Origin: Azospirillum sp. OGB3
GTDB lineage: Bacteria; Pseudomonadota; Alphaproteobacteria; Azospirillales; Azospirillaceae
Reading direction: 5' to 3'
DNA length: 64,000 nucleotides
Assembly (NCBI RefSeq): GCF_014192915.1
Contig: NZ_JACHYN010000005.1
Location: forward strand, 62,001 to 126,000
Below the pieces are notes generated by a model, which saw only the letters and a list, made by a program, of their open reading frames with translations, was not told where the DNA came from and searched no databases. The position numbers were made by a program, and so were the translations under genes. Shown here piece after piece: positions 59,213 through 64,000 of this stretch (positions are counted from its first letter, which is position 1; every line of letters begins with the position of its first letter).

Positions 59213-60009
59213 ACCGCAACGGCCCCGTCGCCCTGGTCTTCCACACGCTGTTCCTGGCCTTCCTGCTGGCGCCGATCCTGGTGGTCTGCGTGGTCGCCTT
59301 CACCTCGCAGGGCTATCTGTCGCTGCCGACCGAGGGGCTGTCGCTGCGCTGGCTCAAGGCCATCGGCGACAACCCGGAATTCGCGCGGGCCTTCCGCGAC
59401 AGCCTGCTGCTGGGAGCGGTCAGCTCCACCATCGCGGTGGCCTTCTCGGTCCCGGCGGCGCTGGCCATCGCCCGCCACCAGTTCCGGGGGCGCGAGGCGA
59501 TCACGGCGCTGTTCCTGTCGCCGCTGATGGTGCCGCACATCGTGCTGGGCATCGCCTTCCTGCGCTTCTTCACGCAGATCGGGCTGGGCGGCACCTTCGC
59601 CGGGCTGGTGCTGAGCCATGTGGTCATCATCCTGCCCTTCGCGCTGCGGCTGATCCTGGCGGCCTCCACCGGCATGGACCGCTCCATCGAGAACGCCGCG
59701 GCCTCGCTCGGCGCCACCTCCTGGACGACCTTCCGGCGGGTGACGCTGCCGCTGATCCTGCCGGGCGTGGCGAGCGGCTGGGTGCTGGCCTTCATCAACA
59801 GCTTCGACGAGGTGACGATGACCGTCTTCATCGCCTCGCCCGAGACGACGACGCTGCCGGTGCGGCTCTTCCTCTACATCCAGGACAACATCGACCCGCT
59901 GGTCGCCGCGGTGTCCGCCTCGCTGATCTTCATGACGGTGGCGGCGATGCTGGTGCTCGACCGGCTCTACGGGCTTGAGCGGCTGCTGGTCGGCCGCGGA
60001 CAGGAGTGA
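59209..60009 (+). CDS. PotC-like ABC transporter permease
   Basis: 266 aa with six TM segments. The EAA motif is MDRSIENAAASLGATSWTTFRRVTLPLILPGVASGWVLAF, and FDEVTMTVFIASPETTTLPVRLF is typical of PotC/PhnV-type permeases. The ATG overlaps the upstream stop. Second channel subunit; followed 8 bp later by the flavoenzyme gene, showing transport and oxidation are co-expressed. Confidence 0.93.
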   Translation: MNRNGPVALVFHTLFLAFLLAPILVVCVVAFTSQGYLSLPTEGLSLRWLKAIGDNPEFARAFRDSLLLGAVSSTIAVAFSVPAALAIARHQFRGREAITALFLSPLMVPHIVLGIAFLRFFTQIGLGGTFAGLVLSHVVIILPFALRLILAASTGMDRSIENAAASLGATSWTTFRRVTLPLILPGVASGWVLAFINSFDEVTMTVFIASPETTTLPVRLFLYIQDNIDPLVAAVSASLIFMTVAAMLVLDRLYGLERLLVGRGQE

Positions 60010-60017
60010 GCGTCACC

Positions 60018-61151
60018 ATGACCGAGAGAACGAGGTCCGACTGCGACGTCGCCGTGATCGGCGGCGGGCTGGTCGGGTCGGCCATCGCCTGGGGCCTCGC
60101 CCAGCAGGGGCAGACGGTCGCCGTCCTCGACGAGGGGGACGTCGCCGTCCGCCCGTCGCGCGGCAACTTCGCCCTGGTCTGGGTGCAGGGCAAGGGGCTG
60201 GGCCTGCCGGAATACGCCGGCTGGACCAAGATGTCCTCCGACACCTGGACCGGCTTCGCCGAGCGGCTTCAGGAGCAGACCGGGATCGACGTGTGCTACC
60301 GCCGGCCGGGCGGCTTCCTGCCCCTGCTGTCGGAGGAGGAGATGGAACGGCGCGCCGGCCAGCTCCGCCGCCTGCACAACCAGCCGAACGTCGTCCGCTA
60401 CGACTACGAGATGATGGACCGCGCCGCCGTGGCGAAGGAGATGCCCTTCATCGGCAAGGACGTGGTCGGGGCCAGCTACTGCCCGCTCGACGGCCATTGC
60501 AACTCGTTGAAGCTGCTGCGCGCGTTGCACAGCGGGATGAGCCTCTCCGGGGTCTCCTACCGTCCGCACCACCGGGTGGAGCGGATCGAGCCGCGCGACG
60601 GCGGGTTCCGCATGGTCACCGCCTCGGGGGACGAGGTGCGGTCGGGCAAGGTGGTCATCGCCGCCGGCCACGACGCCCGCCGGCTGGCCCCCATGGTCGG
60701 GCTGGACGCGCCGGTGCGGCCGGAGCGCGGTCACGTCATCGTGACGGAGAAGACCGCCCCCTTCCTGAACTTCCCGGTCGGCTTCATCCGCCAGACCGAC
60801 GAGGGCGGGGTGATGATCGGCGACAGCTTCGAGGATGCCGGGCTGGACACCACGGTGCGCAACGGCGTCACCTCGACCATCGCCGACCGCGCGCTGCGCA
60901 TCTTCCCGCTGCTCGGCAAGCTGAACGTGGTGCGGACCTGGGCGGCGCTGCGCGTGCTGACCCCGGACGGCTTCCCGATCTACGAGCAGTCCACCACCAT
61001 GCCCGGCGCCTTCGTCGCCACCTGCCACAGCGGCGTGACGCTCGCCGCCAACCACGCGCTGGCGCTGGCGCCGCACATCGCCGCCGGCACCCTGCCCGAC
61101 GAATTCTCGGCCTTCAGCGCCCGGAGGTTCCATGTTCCAGCGGTTGCCTGA
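60018..61151 (+). CDS. FAD-dependent amine/amino-acid oxidoreductase (DAO family, HcnC-like subunit)
   Basis: About 377 aa from the ATG at 60018 (CAGGAG upstream). The N-terminal dinucleotide motif CDVAVIGGGLVGSAIAWGLAQQGQTVAVLDEGD binds FAD. GGFLPLLSEEEMERRA, DARRLAPMVGLDAPVRPERGHVIVTEK and the C-terminal HSGVTLAANHALALAPHIA belong to the DAO fold of glycine/D-amino-acid oxidases and the beta subunits of opine and D-hydroxyproline dehydrogenases. It overlaps the small 2Fe-2S gene by 20 bp, so it is one subunit of a multi-subunit dehydrogenase. Confidence 0.9.
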   Translation: MTERTRSDCDVAVIGGGLVGSAIAWGLAQQGQTVAVLDEGDVAVRPSRGNFALVWVQGKGLGLPEYAGWTKMSSDTWTGFAERLQEQTGIDVCYRRPGGFLPLLSEEEMERRAGQLRRLHNQPNVVRYDYEMMDRAAVAKEMPFIGKDVVGASYCPLDGHCNSLKLLRALHSGMSLSGVSYRPHHRVERIEPRDGGFRMVTASGDEVRSGKVVIAAGHDARRLAPMVGLDAPVRPERGHVIVTEKTAPFLNFPVGFIRQTDEGGVMIGDSFEDAGLDTTVRNGVTSTIADRALRIFPLLGKLNVVRTWAALRVLTPDGFPIYEQSTTMPGAFVATCHSGVTLAANHALALAPHIAAGTLPDEFSAFSARRFHVPAVA

Positions 61152-61428
61152 CGCGGGCGGAGAGCGCGTCTCCTTCACCATCGACGGCCGCCCGGCCGAG
61201 GCGCTGTCCGGCGACAGCGTCGCCGCCGCCCTGCTCGCCAACGGGGTCGGCGCCTGCCGGACCACGCCGGTGTCCGGCGCGCCGCGCGGCCCCTACTGCA
61301 TGATGGGCGTGTGCTTCGACTGTCTGGTGACCATCGACGGCACCGGCAACCAGCAGGGCTGCCAGATCCGCGTGCGCCCCGGCATGCGGGTGGAAACCCA
61401 GAACGGCAAGCGGGAGATCGAGCGGTGA
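61132..61428 (+). CDS. Small 2Fe-2S protein (HcnA-like subunit)
   Basis: 98 aa, Fer2_4 type. Residues about 15-90 form a ferredoxin-like domain (VSFTIDGRPAEALSGDSVAAALLANGV). The cysteines CRTTP, CMMGVCFDC and GCQIR supply the cluster; the pattern PYCMMGVCFDCLVTIDG is diagnostic of the gamma/alpha subunits of HcnABC, opine oxidase and D-hydroxyproline dehydrogenase. It carries electrons between the two flavoprotein subunits encoded on either side, overlapping both genes. Confidence 0.93.
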   Translation: MFQRLPDAGGERVSFTIDGRPAEALSGDSVAAALLANGVGACRTTPVSGAPRGPYCMMGVCFDCLVTIDGTGNQQGCQIRVRPGMRVETQNGKREIER

Positions 61429-62843
61429 CCGACCTGAAGCCTCGTTACGATCTGGCGGTGATCGGCGCCGGCCCGGCCGGCCTCGCCGCCGCCACGCTGG
61501 CCGCCACGCGCGGCCTGTCCACCGTCCTGCTCGACGAGCAGACGGCCCCCGGCGGCCAGATCTACCGCGCCATCACCCGCTCGCCGGTGAAGAATCCCAG
61601 CGTGCTCGGGACCGACTACTGGCACGGCGCCGATCTGGTCGGGCCGTTCCGCGACAGCGGCGCCGACTATCTGCCCGGCACCGCGGTGTGGAGCGTCTCG
61701 CGCACGCTCGACATCGGCCTGTCGCGCGACGGGGCTGCGCGCATCCTGCCGGCGCGGCACGTCATCCTGGCGACCGGCGCGCTGGAGCGGCCCTTCCCGA
61801 TCCCCGGCTGGACGCTGCCCGGCGTGATGGGGGCGGGGGCGGCGCAGATCCTGCTGAAGACCTCCGGCCTCGTCGCCTCGGGCGGGGTGGTGATGGCCGG
61901 CAGCGGGCCGCTGCTCTGGCTGCTCGCCTGGCAGTATCTGCGGGCCGGCGCGCGCATCGACGCGATCCTCGACACCACGCCGCGTGAGAACTGGCGGCAG
62001 GCCATGCCGCTTCTGCCGGCCTTCGCCCGCTCCGGCTATGTCGGCAAGGGGCTGAAGCTGCTGCTTGAGGTCCGGCGCAAGGTCAAGGTGATCGGCAACG
62101 TCTCCGCCCTGCGCGCCGAGGGCGACGGACGCGTGCAGACGGTCGTCTATCGTCAGGGCGATGGGGCGGAGCAGCGCCTTCCGGCCGACACGCTCCTGCT
62201 GCACCACGGGGTGATCCCCAACATCAACCTCGCCAACGCCACCGGCTGCGCCCAGTCCTGGGACGAGGCGCAGCGCTGCTGGGTGCCGGACGTCGACGGC
62301 TGGGGCGCCACGTCGGTGGAGGGAGTCTCCATCGCCGGCGACGGGGCCGGAATCGGCGGCGCGTTGGCGGCGGAACACCGCGGCCGGCTGACGGCGCTGG
62401 ACGCCCTGCACCGGCTGGGCGCCATCGACCGCGCCACCCGCGACCGCGACGCCGCCCCGCACCGCGAGGCGCTGGACCGGGCGCTGCGCGGCCGCGACTT
62501 CCTCGACGCGCTCTACCGGCCGGGCCGGGAGTTCCGCGTGCCCGCCGACGACACCATCGTCTGCCGCTGCGAGGAGGTGACGGCGGGGCAGGTGCGCGAG
62601 GCCGTGAAACTGGGCGTCAGCGGGCCGAACCAGACCAAGTCCTTCCTGCGCTGCGGCATGGGGCCGTGCCAGGGGCGGCTGTGCGGCCCGACCGTGGTCG
62701 AGGTCATCGCCGACGCCCGCGGCGTTTCCCCGGCGGAGGTCGGCTATTACCGGCTGCGCCCGCCGGTGAAGCCGATCACGCTGGCCGAACTCGCCTCGCT
62801 GCCCAAGGCCGAGGACGAGGTGGCCGCCGTGATGCACCACTGA
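61425..62843 (+). CDS. Pyridine-nucleotide-type flavoprotein with BFD-like 2Fe-2S domain (HcnB/OoxA-like subunit)
   Basis: 472 aa with a GTG start overlapping the upstream stop. The FAD motif YDLAVIGAGPAGLAAATLAATRGLSTVLLDEQTAPGGQIYR and HVILATGALERPFPIPGWTLPGVMGAGAAQ are typical. A second nucleotide-binding fold is near VVMAGSGPLLWLLAWQYL. The C-terminus is a BFD-type [2Fe-2S] domain with CRCEEVTAGQVREAVKLGV and CGMGPCQGRLCGP. This is the alpha subunit of HcnB/opine-oxidase/D-hydroxyproline-dehydrogenase enzymes. The complex likely oxidises an imino or secondary amine imported by the PotABCD-like transporter. Confidence 0.93.
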   Translation: MTDLKPRYDLAVIGAGPAGLAAATLAATRGLSTVLLDEQTAPGGQIYRAITRSPVKNPSVLGTDYWHGADLVGPFRDSGADYLPGTAVWSVSRTLDIGLSRDGAARILPARHVILATGALERPFPIPGWTLPGVMGAGAAQILLKTSGLVASGGVVMAGSGPLLWLLAWQYLRAGARIDAILDTTPRENWRQAMPLLPAFARSGYVGKGLKLLLEVRRKVKVIGNVSALRAEGDGRVQTVVYRQGDGAEQRLPADTLLLHHGVIPNINLANATGCAQSWDEAQRCWVPDVDGWGATSVEGVSIAGDGAGIGGALAAEHRGRLTALDALHRLGAIDRATRDRDAAPHREALDRALRGRDFLDALYRPGREFRVPADDTIVCRCEEVTAGQVREAVKLGVSGPNQTKSFLRCGMGPCQGRLCGPTVVEVIADARGVSPAEVGYYRLRPPVKPITLAELASLPKAEDEVAAVMHH

Positions 62844-62861
62844 CCGGGCAGGGGGGACGCC

Positions 62862-63989
62862 ATGGCGGAGCCGGACGTCATCATCGTCGGGGGCGGCCTG
62901 CACGGCTGCTCCACCGCGCTGCACCTCGCCCTGCGCGGGGTCCGGGCGCTGGTGCTGGAGAAGGACCACATCGGCCGCCACGCCTCCGGCGTGAACGCCG
63001 GCGGGGTGCGCCAGCTCGGCCGCCATGCCGCGGAGGTGCCGCTGTCCGTCGCCTCGATGGCGCTGTGGCACGGCATCCGCGACCTCGTGGACGACGACTG
63101 CGGCTTCGAAAGCCACGGCCAGCTCAAGGTCGCGGAGACCGAGGCGGAGCTGGAGTCCTGCCGGGAGCGGGCGGCCCAGCTCACAGCGCTCGGCTTCACG
63201 CACGAGGAGGTGGTGGATCAGGCGGAACTGCGCCGCCTCGTCCCGTCCATCGCGGAGCATTGCCTCGGCGCCCTGGTGTCCCGTCGCGACGGGGCGGCCA
63301 TCCCCTACCGCACCACCTTCGCCTTCAAGCGCAAGGCGGAGAGCCTGGGTGCGCGATTCCACGAGGGGGCGGCGGTGGCGCGGGTCGCCCGCTCGGGCCG
63401 CAACTGGCGGGTGGAGACGGTGGACGGCGTGGCGCATGAGGCGCCGGTCCTGGTCAACTGCGCCGGGGCCTGGGCCGACCGGCTGGCCGCCCAGCTCGGC
63501 GAGCCGGTGCCGCTGGAGGTCATCGCGCCCATGCTGATGATCACCGCCCGCGTGCCGCCCTTCCTGAAGCCGGTGGTCGGGGCGACCGGACGCACCCTGT
63601 CCTTCAAGCAGTTTCCCAACGGGACGGTGCTGATCGGCGGCGGGCTGCTGGGCCGCGCCCACCGCGACGAGAACCGGACGGATCTGGACTTCGCCAAGGT
63701 CACCACCAACGCCCGCACGGTGTGGGACCTGTTCCCGATCATGCGCAGCGCCACCATTGTCCGCGCCTGGGCTGGGATCGAGGCGCGGATGCCCGACGAC
63801 ATCCCGGTGATCGGCCCCAGCGGCACGGAGGAGGGGGTGTTCCACGCCTTCGGCTTCTCCGCCCACGGCTTCCAGCTCGGTCCGATCGTCGGGCGGATCA
63901 CCGCCGACCTGATCACCCGCGGGACGAGCGACCTGCCCATCGACGCCTTCCGCATCCAGCGATTCCGCCACACGGCGGCCGCCGCGTGA
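62862..63989 (+). CDS. FAD-dependent oxidoreductase (second DAO-family, sarcosine oxidase beta-like)
   Basis: 375 aa, ending 11 bases before the window end. The FAD motif is PDVIIVGGGLHGCSTALHLALRGVRALVLEKDHIGRHASGVNAGGVRQLGRH; RRDGAAIPYRTTFAFKRKAESLGARFHEGA and the C-terminal HAFGFSAHGFQLGPIVGRITADLI complete the DAO fold. It is a different subfamily from the DAO gene at 60018, resembling sarcosine/dimethylglycine oxidase beta subunits. GGGGGGA precedes the ATG 18 bp after the upstream stop. It probably carries out another oxidation step in the same pathway. Confidence 0.9.
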   Translation: MAEPDVIIVGGGLHGCSTALHLALRGVRALVLEKDHIGRHASGVNAGGVRQLGRHAAEVPLSVASMALWHGIRDLVDDDCGFESHGQLKVAETEAELESCRERAAQLTALGFTHEEVVDQAELRRLVPSIAEHCLGALVSRRDGAAIPYRTTFAFKRKAESLGARFHEGAAVARVARSGRNWRVETVDGVAHEAPVLVNCAGAWADRLAAQLGEPVPLEVIAPMLMITARVPPFLKPVVGATGRTLSFKQFPNGTVLIGGGLLGRAHRDENRTDLDFAKVTTNARTVWDLFPIMRSATIVRAWAGIEARMPDDIPVIGPSGTEEGVFHAFGFSAHGFQLGPIVGRITADLITRGTSDLPIDAFRIQRFRHTAAAA

Positions 63990-64000
63990 CCGCTCCAGCG

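Noticed and set aside
60018..62843. Hydrogen cyanide synthase (hcnABC)
   Set aside because: The three subunits match the family, but the gene order (DAO, 2Fe-2S, BFD flavoprotein) and the linked importer fit opine or amine dehydrogenases better than the usual hcnA-B-C order.
1..64000. CRISPR arrays, tRNA or rRNA genes, prophage, intact insertion sequences
   Set aside because: No regularly spaced repeats, cloverleaf sequences, transposase or integrase motifs were found on either strand.

Overview
This is a GC-rich (roughly two-thirds G+C or more), gene-dense bacterial window. The gene families point to an alphaproteobacterium of the Rhodospirillales, most like a plant-associated Azospirillum. 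That assignment is inferred from composition and family content, because no rRNA or other decisive marker is present. Apart from rpsU and infC, the window is mostly accessory metabolism: transport, regulation and catabolism.

Region 1 (1-24.2 kb) is an iron and siderophore island. On the minus strand, a set of small membrane proteins, a PepSY protein, a TonB-dependent receptor, an EntS-like exporter and an HlyD-type adaptor (cut by the window edge) lie in line. It is interrupted by a TetR-controlled SDR-thiolase-MFS catabolic operon (6.8-11.0 kb). A tight operon of FhuD-FhuB-SIP-FhuC type genes follows, with a siderophore receptor and a PvdE/SyrD-type ABC transporter upstream. A FecR-like anti-sigma factor, a second receptor carrying an N-terminal signalling (STN) domain, and a FecI-like ECF sigma factor complete a surface-signalling system. 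Three promoter regions (4242, 6700, 23564) share a 21-bp Fur-type operator.

Region 2 (24.2-36 kb) is mixed: an unrecognised 302-aa gene, a decayed LigB-type dioxygenase, a DUF457 membrane protein, a receiver-only regulator divergent from an HWE/HisKA_2 sensor kinase, a cold-shock protein, an overlooked 50-aa gene, rpsU, infC (apparently starting at ATA), an AcrAB-like RND pump and a hemerythrin-domain protein.

Region 3 (36-41.7 kb) is a sigma-54-controlled operon. A bacterial enhancer-binding protein is divergent from a hydroxyacyl-CoA/hydroxyacid dehydrogenase, a beta-keto-acid cleavage enzyme (BKACE), a 3-hydroxybutyrate dehydrogenase-like SDR and a solute-binding protein. A near-perfect -24/-12 promoter and two upstream repeats are visible. 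Together they suggest conversion of an unidentified 3-hydroxy acid to acyl-CoA plus acetoacetate.

Region 4 (41.7-47.6 kb) is a compact operon of a periplasmic metal/solute-binding protein, a di-heme DUF1111 protein, a TonB-dependent receptor and a TonB-like protein.

Region 5 (47.6-64 kb) is for catabolism of organic acids and amines. An XRE-cupin regulator and a GlcD-like D-2-hydroxyacid dehydrogenase are divergent from an LldD-like L-2-hydroxyacid oxidase. Next come a DapA-family lyase with a polar amino-acid ABC transporter, a LysR regulator, and a PotFABCD-like transporter leading into a three-subunit HcnABC/opine-oxidase-like flavoenzyme plus a second DAO-family oxidase. No tRNA, rRNA, CRISPR array or intact insertion sequence was seen.
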